Made by a program: the position numbers and the translations under genes. The notes under the pieces are model-generated. The model was not told the origin of the DNA. It worked only from the letters and a program-made list of their open reading frames with translations, and did not search any database. A stretch of 22,341 nt of DNA. It comes from BNXB01 sp031548005 (GTDB lineage: Bacteria; Bacteroidota; Bacteroidia; Bacteroidales; Azobacteroidaceae). This document shows positions 1 through 7,770 of this stretch, piece after piece (position 1 is the stretch's first letter; each line of letters begins with the position of its first letter). The stretch spans positions 1 to 22,341 of the forward strand of contig JAVBRK010000088.1 in NCBI GenBank assembly GCA_031548005.1, given 5' to 3'.

Positions 1-75
1 ATCGCATCCCAGGCGATAAAACAGGACTATAAACCAGATATTGTAGGCGCTTTCAATAGTGTCGACACAGAATGA
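1..75 (+). CDS. C-terminal end of an unidentified gene (partial)
   Basis: The first frame is open from base 1 to a TGA at 73-75 and encodes the last 24 residues of a protein, ending GAFNSVDTE. No motif can be recognised in so short a piece. It lies upstream of uxuA on the same strand, so it could be another hexuronate-pathway gene or its regulator, but that is position-based inference only. About 180 bases separate it from uxuA. Confidence 0.45.
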   Translation: MASQAIKQDYKPDIVGAFNSVDTE

Positions 76-189
76 TTCGTATTCATACTGAAAATTGATG
101 ACAGGAATCTTATTCTTTCAACCATTTATAGGAGAAAGATATGAAAATAAAAAATAACCCGGATATCGTGCAGTTATGAAAAAGATTTG

Positions 190-197
190 TATATTTG
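190..197 (+). promoter_or_regulatory. Candidate Bacteroidetes -7 box for uxuA
   Basis: TATATTTG fits the Bacteroidetes -7 consensus TAnnTTTG exactly. It would place the start of transcription near base 204, giving a leader of about 55 bases before the uxuA ATG at 259. No convincing TTG (-33) is seen about 20 bases upstream, so the promoter may be weak or activator-dependent. Confidence 0.4.
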
Positions 198-202
198 TGT
201 GC

Positions 203-220
203 GTACACGGAGTCCGTTAC
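203..220 (+). promoter_or_regulatory. Candidate operator, imperfect palindrome
   Basis: The core ACGGA-G-TCCGT (207-217) is a perfect inverted repeat. It extends outward as GTA(c)...TAC with one extra base. It sits on the predicted transcription start downstream of the -7 box, where a repressor would block initiation. Hexuronate genes are commonly under LacI- or GntR-type repressors, but the regulator is not in the window and binding is inferred. Confidence 0.35.
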
Positions 221-258
221 GTTAATGAGTTTAGTTAATTATTAATTATCAATGAATT

Positions 259-1428
259 ATGTATCTTTCAGAGCAAACGTGGAGATGGTACGGACCGAAT
301 GATCCGGTAAGTCTATGGGATATCAGGCAAGCCGGTGCAACCGGGATTGTTACGGCGTTACACCACATTCCCAATGGCGAAGTCTGGACGAAAGAAGAAA
401 TCATGAAACGTAAGGAAATGATCGGAGCGGCCGGGCTTACCTGGTCGGTTGTCGAGAGTGTCCCGGTTCATGAACATATTAAAACACAAACCGGTGATTT
501 CCGCAAATATATAGAAAATTACAAGGAGAGTATCCGCAACCTCGGAGCCTGCGGTATTTACACTGTGACTTATAATTTTATGCCGGTGCTCGATTGGACG
601 CGTACTGATCTGGCTTATACTTTACCGGATGGCTCTAAGGCATTGAAATTTGAAAAAGCGGCTTTTGTAGCTTTTGAATTATTTATTCTGAAACGCCCCG
701 GTGCAGAAAAAATGTATTCTCCGGAAGAAATTGCCAAGGCAAAGAAGCGGTTCGATTCGATGACAGAGGAAGAAAAACAGACGCTCACTCGCAATATGAT
801 CGCGGGACTTCCCGGTTCGGAGGAAAGTTTTACAATCGGTCAGTTTCAGGAGGCGCTCGACCGGTACAAAGATACAGATGCGGAGAAATTGCGCTCCAAC
901 CTGATTTATCTTTTGAAAGAAATTTGTCCGGTGGCCGATGAGGCAGGAGTGGGAATGGTTATTCATGCTGATGATCCCCCGTATCCGATTCTGGGATTAC
1001 CTCGTATCTTAAGTACCGAGGAAGACTTTAATAAGCTGGTGGAGGCTGTTCCCAATAAATCCAACGGACTTTGTTTCTGTACAGGATCGTTTGGAGTAAG
1101 GGCCGATAATGATCTGCCTGGAATGGTCGAACGTCTGGGAGACCGTATCGGTTTTGTACATCTGCGCAGTACACAGCGTGATGAAGAAGGTAATTTTTAT
1201 GAGGCTAATCACCTCGAAGGAGACGTGGATATGTATAACGTAATGAAGCAGTTGATTTTATTACAGCAAAAGAGAAAAATATCCATCCCGTTCCGTCCCG
1301 ATCATGGCCATCAGATGATCGACGACCTGAAAAAGAAAACCAATCCGGGCTATTCCTGTATCGGACGGTTGCGCGGATTGGCTGAGTTGAGAGGGTTGGA
1401 AATGGGAATTGCCAGATCCATCCTTTAA
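259..1428 (+). CDS. uxuA: Mannonate dehydratase UxuA
   Basis: This enzyme dehydrates D-mannonate to 2-keto-3-deoxy-D-gluconate in cytoplasmic hexuronate (glucuronate) breakdown. The 389-residue product matches the usual family length of about 390. The N-terminus carries the family hallmark EQTWRWYGPNDPVSL, followed by GATGIVTALHHIPNGEVW (residues 26-43). Conserved metal and active-site segments are visible: IHADDPP (235-241), the Cys in LCFCTG (271-276), HLR (301-303) and RPDHGHQ (346-352). The C-terminal GRLRGLAELRGLE is also typical. ATG 259 is chosen because the conserved N-terminus begins at once; there is no strong ribosome-binding site. It is transcribed alone here and converges on porX with only two bases between the stop codons. 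uxuB, uxaC and kdgK are not in the window. Confidence 0.97.
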   Translation: MYLSEQTWRWYGPNDPVSLWDIRQAGATGIVTALHHIPNGEVWTKEEIMKRKEMIGAAGLTWSVVESVPVHEHIKTQTGDFRKYIENYKESIRNLGACGIYTVTYNFMPVLDWTRTDLAYTLPDGSKALKFEKAAFVAFELFILKRPGAEKMYSPEEIAKAKKRFDSMTEEEKQTLTRNMIAGLPGSEESFTIGQFQEALDRYKDTDAEKLRSNLIYLLKEICPVADEAGVGMVIHADDPPYPILGLPRILSTEEDFNKLVEAVPNKSNGLCFCTGSFGVRADNDLPGMVERLGDRIGFVHLRSTQRDEEGNFYEANHLEGDVDMYNVMKQLILLQQKRKISIPFRPDHGHQMIDDLKKKTNPGYSCIGRLRGLAELRGLEMGIARSIL

Positions 1429-1438
1429 TTTTATCTGG
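1412..1438. terminator. Possible bidirectional terminator between uxuA and porX
   Basis: CCAGAT (1412-1417) and ATCTGG (1433-1438) form a 6-bp stem around an AT-rich loop that contains both stop codons. The genes converge here with a two-base gap, so a shared terminator would have to overlap the coding ends. The stem is short and has no clear T-run, so the call is weak. Confidence 0.25.
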
Positions 1439-2975
1439 GAGTCAGACTGATGATCGGGACCAGCATTTCTTCCAGTGAAATACCCCCGTGCTGAAATGTA
1501 TTCATATAATAAGATACATAGTAGTTGTAATTGTTGGGGTAGGCAAAGAAGTTCTGGTTCATTGCAAAAATATATTTTGAAGTAATATTCGGAGCCGGAA
1601 GGCCTGCCTTTTCCGGATCTTTAATTTCAAATACATCTTTTTGATTGTAAGTGAGATTTTTTCCAACTTTATACCTCAGGTTGGTGTTGGTGTTTTTATC
1701 TCCGATCACCTTGACCGCTTCGTTCACCTGAATAGTTCCATGATCGGTGGTCAGAATCACTTTGCATTTCTTCTCGGAAATTTTACGGAATAACTCGAAT
1801 GCTACCGAATGTTTGAACCAGGAGCGGGTGAGTGAACGGTAGGCAGCTTCATTCGAGGCCAGCTCGCGAACCATCTTCGATTCTGTACGTGCGTGTGAGA
1901 GCATATCTACGAAATTCAGTACTACCACATTGAGCTGGGTGTTATCTAACTGGTTGAAATTATTCAGCAACTTTTCACCGTAAGACGATTCGTTAATTTT
2001 GTGGTAAGAAAAAGAATATTTTTTCCGGAACCGTTCGATCTGCGTTTCGATCAGCGGCTCTTCGTTGAGATTCTTTCCTTCTTCCGATTCTTCATCGACC
2101 CATAGATCCGGGAACATTTTTTCAATCTGGAGCGGCATTAGCCCGGAGAAGATGGAATTCCGCGCATATTGGGTTGCTGTCGGGAGAATGGTGTAATACA
2201 AATCTTCGGTATAGGTGAAAAATTCGGAAAGCAGATCTTTAACTTCGCGCCATTGGTCGAGGCGAAAATTGTCGATCAGGATGAAATACACCTGTTCACC
2301 TTCGTCTAACAGTGGAAAAACTCTTTTTTTAAAGATATCGGGACTGATGAGCGGGCGCTTTTCGGGATTATCTAACCAATTCTGATAGTTCGACTTGATA
2401 AACCGGGCAAACATCCGGTTAGCTTCAAGTTTCTGCATCTTCAGCAGATCGGTCATCCCTGTCTGAGATTGCTCCAATTCCAGTTCCCAGTATACCAGTT
2501 TTTTATAGACTTCTTTCCAATCGTCGAAAGTCATCGAGTCATTGATCTGCATCCCGATTTTACTGAATTCCTGTTGGTAGCCGGTAGTTGTCGCCTGGTT
2601 GATAAATTCTGTTTTATGCAGGTTTTTTTTGATCGAAAGCAGGATCTGGTTCGGATTGACCGGTTTGATCAGGTAGTCGGCTATTTTACTGCCGATAGCC
2701 TGGTTCATGATACTTTCTTCCTCGCTTTTGGTAATCATGACTACAGGTACGTTAGGATCCAGTTCTTTGATGATAGCGAGGGTTGCCAGCCCACTGAGAC
2801 CGGGCATATTCTCATCTAGAAAAATAATGTCGAAGCGCTCTTCTTTGCAACAGTCGATTGCATCCTGCCCGCTGCAAACAGTAACAACATCAAAACCTTT
2901 GTCTTCCAGAAACAAAATATGAGGTTTCAGTAAATCGATTTCGTCGTCCGCCCACAAAAGCCTGTCTTTTTTCAT
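1431..2975 (-). CDS. porX: PorX-type response regulator with PglZ domain (type IX secretion)
   Basis: A two-domain protein of 514 residues. Residues 1-120 form a receiver domain: acidic pair D10/D11, phospho-acceptor D54 in IIFLDENMPG, T82 and K104 in LIKPVNP. Residues about 160-514 form a PglZ (alkaline-phosphatase superfamily) domain with putative metal residues in FILIDNFRLDQW (231-242), FVDMLSHAR (355-363, D357/H361), TTDHGT (409-414, D411/H412) and H496 in FQHGGIS. This architecture is that of PorX, known from Porphyromonas and Flavobacterium to act with the histidine kinase PorY in controlling or supporting the type IX secretion system, and shown to have a zinc-dependent phosphodiesterase-like effector domain. 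It starts five bases after the porW stop, so the two are co-transcribed. PorY and sigP are not in the window. Confidence 0.93.
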   Translation of the reverse strand: MKKDRLLWADDEIDLLKPHILFLEDKGFDVVTVCSGQDAIDCCKEERFDIIFLDENMPGLSGLATLAIIKELDPNVPVVMITKSEEESIMNQAIGSKIADYLIKPVNPNQILLSIKKNLHKTEFINQATTTGYQQEFSKIGMQINDSMTFDDWKEVYKKLVYWELELEQSQTGMTDLLKMQKLEANRMFARFIKSNYQNWLDNPEKRPLISPDIFKKRVFPLLDEGEQVYFILIDNFRLDQWREVKDLLSEFFTYTEDLYYTILPTATQYARNSIFSGLMPLQIEKMFPDLWVDEESEEGKNLNEEPLIETQIERFRKKYSFSYHKINESSYGEKLLNNFNQLDNTQLNVVVLNFVDMLSHARTESKMVRELASNEAAYRSLTRSWFKHSVAFELFRKISEKKCKVILTTDHGTIQVNEAVKVIGDKNTNTNLRYKVGKNLTYNQKDVFEIKDPEKAGLPAPNITSKYIFAMNQNFFAYPNNYNYYVSYYMNTFQHGGISLEEMLVPIISLTPR

Positions 2976-2980
2976 ATATC

Positions 2981-5900
2981 TTATTTTTTATTTTCTTCTT
3001 CTTTGCGTTTCTTCGCCTCTTCCCGCTCTTTTTCCCGCTTTTCCTGGGTCTCTTTCCGGAGCTTTTCCTTTTCTTTCTGGGCTTTTTTATAGGCTTCCTG
3101 CTTTTCTTTACGTTTCTGCGCTTTTTCTTTCTGTTCTGCTTCGTATTGCTTTTTCTTCAGTTTCCGGGCATCTTCCCTGGCTTTTTTATCAAGCGCTTTC
3201 TGTTCTTCTTTTTGTTTCAGCTCTGCTTTCTTTATTTTTTCAAGCTCCTTTTCCCGGTCTTCTTTTTGTTTGAGCAGGGACTTTTCTTCTTCCTGTTGCT
3301 TTTTCAGAAATTCTTCCTGTTCTTTTTTCTTCTTTTCGGCTGCTTCTTTTTCAACTTTTTCCTGTTCTTCCTGCTCTTTTTTTAGTTGTTTCTGACGTTC
3401 TTTATCGGCTTTCTCCTGTTCCTTTACATATTCGTCGATCGGATTCGATTTCTTTTTCTTGAACAGGTTCTGAATACCGCGTACAGGATCGGATGTAATT
3501 TCATCGATCGTGTTTTCAACGTCGTTCATGGTATCCGAAGCTTTATTTAAAACGTCATTTGTCTTCTCATAGTTTTCCTCACCGATCACATCCTTCAGTA
3601 CGTCTCCGGAGTTCACCTCTCCTTTCATAGATATTGTATCTTTTACAACAGGAGGAACAAGGTTGTCCGGGATACTGTCTGTATTGATAACAGGAGTGAC
3701 TACAGGTTGCGGGGGTGCAGTTGCAGAATCTTTTTCTGCTGCAGCGTCGACCGGTACCTGGGGTTGTTCTTTTCCTCCTGTAGGTTCTTTCGCAGGGGTT
3801 TCTTTCTCCTGTACTTCTTTCTTTGTATTCCATTTTTCAATTAACGCAGCATTTTCTGCACCGAATTGTTCTTCGAAAAATACAGTGTATTGATCCAAGG
3901 TTTTCCCCCTGGTGAGGAGATTGAAATTATCAGTAGAAATCGGAATAATCACCACATCGTTATCCATTTTGGGAGCATAGCCTCCCGGCTGGTAGATCAT
4001 CTGCCAGTATTGCATGGCTTCATTGTAATTATTGAATCCCTTGATTTGTAGCATTCCGAGGCTTCCGAAAGTCTGGAACTGCAAGTCGAAGTCGGAAACC
4101 ATAAAGTTACTGAAATTATACTCTGCCACCATAAACAGCAGCATGTGTTCGTTTATTTTTCCTGCCGGGTAAGCAAGCATCAGGATGTAGGGTGTATTCT
4201 TTTCTACCGAGAAATCGGTTTCCTTACCGATGAGCGTAGAATCTCCTGTCCCTCCGAGAGCGATGTTAAACAACTCGCCTTTAGCCAGGTTGCCATCACC
4301 TCCCGATAAAGAAAGTCCGCGTTGAAATCCGCTCATCATTTCTCCTGCCAATACTGAAACATCGGCATCCGGATATTTTTCGATCAATGTTTTTAATCTG
4401 ACTTTGAACGTGTCGGCCTGCCGGGTCATCACATAGCTTAATGCATCGAGAAACATGAACTTCGGCATTAATTTCGATTGGGAATACTTCGTATTGATTG
4501 TTTTGTAGTTGTCGCGTATCTCCTTGTAATTACTCTGGAGATAGGCCTTGTAGGTTTGTTGATAAAGAGAATCCTGTACAACAGTCATCATCCGGATATT
4601 ATATTCATAATCGGGATCTGCCATGGCGATGGCATAATCGCTTTCCGGGAACTCAGCACGAATCTTGGACTTGTATAATTCGGCCATTTGCAGGTTATTC
4701 AGTTTCAGATAAATCAAATAGAGATTATAATATGAAGTCAGTTTATGCTCGTTTTCAGGGAAGCGGTTGTTCAGTGCATCGAACGACTCGATCGATGATC
4801 CGAAATCTTCCAACTTATCTTTATATATAAGTCCCATATTGAATAATCCATCGACGATAATCAGGTTCGATGCTGCAATATCTTCTTCTGTAACGGGGAT
4901 TTGTTGGAGATAAAATTGAGGATTGTGCGGATCTGAAGACATTTCCGGAATCGAGTCTGTGGTCTGTGCTAATGCAACAGAGTCTAATGGCAGAGCATTA
5001 TTATTTTCTGTCTGGGTCGTATCTTCTGCAAAAGCTTCTCCCATCGGGTTGGCTTTATTGCGTCGTCTCCAGTCGTCTTCCAATCGTCGCCTTCCCCATT
5101 TTTGCTGGAAAGCTGTTTTTCCGACAGAGACAGCCTGAGGATTGTAGAAATAGAAATTATCACTTCCCTGCGAGGGTATTTGCGGTCCGACGACAGCTCC
5201 GGCAGGTAATCCTCTGGGCGATTTTGCAATTTGTTGTTCTATTTGCTTGGCTTCCTGCTGAGCGATGAATTCGTCCCGTTCGGCTTTTTTCTTTTCTTCC
5301 TCTTCTTTTTTCTTCAGTTCGTCGATAATTTTATTCACTACAATCAACCGCTCTGGCTCCGACATCCGGGACAGGCGTTGCAGGCTATCCTGTAATTGTA
5401 CGGCTTCATAGTAAATGACCAGTTCGTCCAGCGCTTCCGAGCGCTTGGAGATCCGGGCGTAATCTTTATTGTCTTTTTTCAGTTGGGAAAGCGCTTCTGA
5501 GTAGTTCGGCTGGGCTTTGACATAGTCCCGTTGCTGGAAATAAATATCTCCCAACTTAATCTGGCACAAGGCTTTATCAATTCCGTTATTGGTGCTTTTT
5601 TCAGCTCCCGATTCATAGCTTTCGATTGCTTTCAATGTATCGGGGATATTCATGTAGACATTCCCGAGAGCGTAATAAACCTGGTCTAAATACTCCTTAT
5701 TTTTAGAATTTTTGGCCATTTTCTTTAGTACGCCGATTACTTTCCGGCTGTCTCCTCCCGGATAAACCTCTGTTTGGCGGATGCGGGCGCTGAATTCTAA
5801 TTTATAAGGCGGATTGGATTTGATCACGTCTCCAAAAGTCTGATAAGCCATTGAATTTTGATCGAGGTGAGTATAGATTTGTCCCAGGAGATACTGCATC

Positions 5901-6637
5901 CGCGACCGCTGCCGGCCGTTATCTTCCGATTTAATGGCCATTTGCAGGTAAGGAACGGCCTCGGAGTATTTTTTCTGTTTTATCAGATAATCGGCATATA
6001 CATTGGAGAGTAATTCGCTGTCTTTCTCCGAGAGTTTGGAATTGTTCATTTTGGTCAGGATGTCTTCCGCCTCGTAGAACCACTCCATCTGAACATAGCT
6101 TCGCGCCTGCCACAGCTTCGCCGGATCGGCAATTTCGGGTTGTGAGGCATAATGCCGTGCGACATATGAAAACGAACTGGCAGACCGTAGAAAATCTCCG
6201 TTGTAGAATTGCGATTTGGCCATCAGCATCCAGGCATTATGAAGAAAAGGGTTGTATTCTTCCCTACTCATAAATTCCTGGTACTTGGGATCATTCCGTT
6301 TCCCTGATTGTTTTTCGGGTTTTGTGGTAATCGAATGCGTTTTGATAGCTTTAACCGATTTTTCAATACTCTTATCGAATGGACCTCCTGTTATCTCCTG
6401 TTCTATTGAAAATGAGTTGGCGGGATACATCCGGATCATTTCCGAGTAGTTATCCGGGTAGGCTTCCAAATGTGCTTTCATGGCTTCCTTGAACGCCTCT
6501 TCTCCATTGAAATAAACATTATACCGGGTATTGAACGAATGATACCAACGGGTGCTGGCGGTATTCTTGGAAGAAGTACAAGATACAACCATCACGATTA
6601 AAAGCAGTATTGGAACGATATGGTGATTTCTCAACAT
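2981..6637 (-). CDS. porW: PorW/SprE-type TPR lipoprotein of the type IX secretion system
   Basis: A large lipoprotein (1218 residues from ATG 6637) of the PorW/SprE family, which in Porphyromonas and Flavobacterium is needed for type IX secretion and is thought to link the translocon to the inner machinery. Seen directly: a hydrophobic signal ending in the lipobox VVSC (Cys20), the family-like segment STRWYHSFNTRYNVYFNG right after it, and TPR-like helices over residues about 125-400. A middle region contains KE-rich and Pro-rich linkers. The tail of about 150 residues is almost wholly Lys/Glu/Gln and predicted coiled coil. A TTG at 6655 is in frame and would add six residues; ATG 6637 gives a normal-length lipoprotein signal. 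It lies 32 bases after znuB and 5 before porX. The tail is unusual (see findings). Confidence 0.88.
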   Translation of the reverse strand: MLRNHHIVPILLLIVMVVSCTSSKNTASTRWYHSFNTRYNVYFNGEEAFKEAMKAHLEAYPDNYSEMIRMYPANSFSIEQEITGGPFDKSIEKSVKAIKTHSITTKPEKQSGKRNDPKYQEFMSREEYNPFLHNAWMLMAKSQFYNGDFLRSASSFSYVARHYASQPEIADPAKLWQARSYVQMEWFYEAEDILTKMNNSKLSEKDSELLSNVYADYLIKQKKYSEAVPYLQMAIKSEDNGRQRSRMQYLLGQIYTHLDQNSMAYQTFGDVIKSNPPYKLEFSARIRQTEVYPGGDSRKVIGVLKKMAKNSKNKEYLDQVYYALGNVYMNIPDTLKAIESYESGAEKSTNNGIDKALCQIKLGDIYFQQRDYVKAQPNYSEALSQLKKDNKDYARISKRSEALDELVIYYEAVQLQDSLQRLSRMSEPERLIVVNKIIDELKKKEEEEKKKAERDEFIAQQEAKQIEQQIAKSPRGLPAGAVVGPQIPSQGSDNFYFYNPQAVSVGKTAFQQKWGRRRLEDDWRRRNKANPMGEAFAEDTTQTENNNALPLDSVALAQTTDSIPEMSSDPHNPQFYLQQIPVTEEDIAASNLIIVDGLFNMGLIYKDKLEDFGSSIESFDALNNRFPENEHKLTSYYNLYLIYLKLNNLQMAELYKSKIRAEFPESDYAIAMADPDYEYNIRMMTVVQDSLYQQTYKAYLQSNYKEIRDNYKTINTKYSQSKLMPKFMFLDALSYVMTRQADTFKVRLKTLIEKYPDADVSVLAGEMMSGFQRGLSLSGGDGNLAKGELFNIALGGTGDSTLIGKETDFSVEKNTPYILMLAYPAGKINEHMLLFMVAEYNFSNFMVSDFDLQFQTFGSLGMLQIKGFNNYNEAMQYWQMIYQPGGYAPKMDNDVVIIPISTDNFNLLTRGKTLDQYTVFFEEQFGAENAALIEKWNTKKEVQEKETPAKEPTGGKEQPQVPVDAAAEKDSATAPPQPVVTPVINTDSIPDNLVPPVVKDTISMKGEVNSGDVLKDVIGEENYEKTNDVLNKASDTMNDVENTIDEITSDPVRGIQNLFKKKKSNPIDEYVKEQEKADKERQKQLKKEQEEQEKVEKEAAEKKKKEQEEFLKKQQEEEKSLLKQKEDREKELEKIKKAELKQKEEQKALDKKAREDARKLKKKQYEAEQKEKAQKRKEKQEAYKKAQKEKEKLRKETQEKREKEREEAKKRKEEENKK
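2984..3442 (-). repeat. Low-complexity Lys/Glu tract encoding the PorW tail
   Basis: The coding strand here is a nearly unbroken purine-rich run of AAA/AAG/GAA/GAG/CAG codons, seen on the plus strand as CTT/TTC/TTT runs. It encodes roughly the last 153 residues of PorW, with motifs such as KEQEEQEKVEKEAAEKKKK. No exact repeat unit was found; the pattern is compositional and consistent with a long charged helix. Such tracts are prone to length change. Confidence 0.8.
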
Positions 6638-6669
6638 CGAAAGTTTATAAGTCAACCATTTAAACAGTT

Positions 6670-7488
6670 TTATGCGTGTTTTATTGTCTTCCGAAACAGA
6701 AAAATACCGGTTTTACAGAGCAGGAAAAGTAATACCTGTACAAAAATAATGGCTGCACCGGAGGGAACATTCAGATAATAAGAGAAGAACAGTCCGGTAA
6801 AACATCCTGCGATACTGATAATGACCGAATAAATGAGTATATTTTTAAACCTGGAAGATAGCAGGTTAGCCGTCATTTGCGGAATGGTCAGCATCGAGAG
6901 TAACAACATAATCCCGATTAAACGGATGGAGGCGACAATCGTTACTGCGATGGCCAGCATCATCAGGTGCTCGATCAGGGATACCGGCAGATTCCGGGTT
7001 TTTGCGAATTCCCGGTCGAAGGCGGTGTAAAGAATCGGTTTCAGAAATAAACTGAAGGCGACTACCAGTAGTAATGCAACAATCCCGATCATCCAAAGAT
7101 CTGCTACAGAAACCGTCAGAATATTTCCGAACAGATATGCTGAAATATTCGGAGCGTAGCCGGGAGTTAAAAATACACAGATCACCCCCAGAGCCATTCC
7201 TAAGGACCAGAACGCTGCAATGGCCGAGTCTTCTCTCACTCCCTGACGTTTGGAAAGCCATTCTACTCCGAAAGCGGATGCAACAGAAAAAACCATAGCC
7301 GAAAGGATCGGATTGATGCCAGTGTAGAAACCCAGTCCCAACCCTCCGAAAGAAGCGTGTGTAATCCCTCCGCTGATGAATACCAACCGGCGGGCTACGA
7401 TGTAGGTTCCTATTATTCCGCAGGCAATGCTGGTGAACAGGCTGCCCCACAGGGCATGTTGAAAAAATGTATATTGTAGAAGATCCAT
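6670..7488 (-). CDS. znuB: Metal (zinc-type) ABC transporter permease, ZnuB-like
   Basis: A 272-residue integral membrane protein of the ABC-3 family, which imports zinc or manganese with a periplasmic binding protein and an ATPase. The sequence is a series of hydrophobic helices, beginning with LWGSLFTSIACGIIGTYIVA and carrying the family-typical VFISGGITHASFGGLGLGFYTG (residues about 36-57). A further helix run ends near residue 265, followed by a basic tail. The ATPase (ZnuC) and binding protein (ZnuA) genes are not adjacent, so it must work with subunits encoded elsewhere. It lies 15 bases downstream of the small Cys-rich gene. Zinc is the likeliest substrate, but manganese or iron cannot be excluded from sequence. 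Confidence 0.87.
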   Translation of the reverse strand: MDLLQYTFFQHALWGSLFTSIACGIIGTYIVARRLVFISGGITHASFGGLGLGFYTGINPILSAMVFSVASAFGVEWLSKRQGVREDSAIAAFWSLGMALGVICVFLTPGYAPNISAYLFGNILTVSVADLWMIGIVALLLVVAFSLFLKPILYTAFDREFAKTRNLPVSLIEHLMMLAIAVTIVASIRLIGIMLLLSMLTIPQMTANLLSSRFKNILIYSVIISIAGCFTGLFFSYYLNVPSGAAIIFVQVLLFLLCKTGIFLFRKTIKHA

Positions 7489-7503
7489 TTTTTAAAATTC
7501 AAA

Positions 7504-7770
7504 TTAATGAGAAGCGAGTTCATCCGGTAACCGGATACCTCTTTGTTCCAAGCTTTTTTTCCAGTCGGGAATTTCATTTTCATACATGGTTTCCAATACT
7601 TCCCGGAACTGTTCGATTTCTTCCGGAGAATAACTGCCGGCATCCCTTCCTCTGAAAACATCCAATTCTTCATCATCGTAATATTCAACTTCCGGTTTTG
7701 GGGATAGTCCTTTTTCACAAACCTCGTGAAAACCACAGCAATACTCGTTATTTTTACAATTTTCCGTCAT
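7504..7770 (-). CDS. Small Cys-rich protein of unknown function
   Basis: An 88-residue acidic, soluble protein with no signal peptide. The N-terminus holds C5, C11, C12, H15 and C18 in the pattern C-x5-CC-x2-H-x2-C, which could bind a metal. The rest is charged and probably helical, with YYDDEELDVF (30-39) and IEQFREVLETMYE (52-64), ending in RGIRLPDELASH. Similar short proteins occur next to aroA in Bacteroidetes and have no assigned function as far as I know. The ATG at 7768-7770 lies inside the end of aroA (17-base overlap), indicating translational coupling; znuB follows after 15 bases. A link to zinc is suggested only by the Cys/His motif and its neighbour. Confidence 0.8.
   Translation of the reverse strand: MTENCKNNEYCCGFHEVCEKGLSPKPEVEYYDDEELDVFRGRDAGSYSPEEIEQFREVLETMYENEIPDWKKSLEQRGIRLPDELASH

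Noticed and set aside
3146..3385. Phe/Leu-rich open frame on the plus strand opposite the PorW tail
   Set aside because: It is the complement of the Lys/Glu tract: AAG/GAA codons read backwards give Leu/Phe. It has no promoter or ribosome-binding site of its own.
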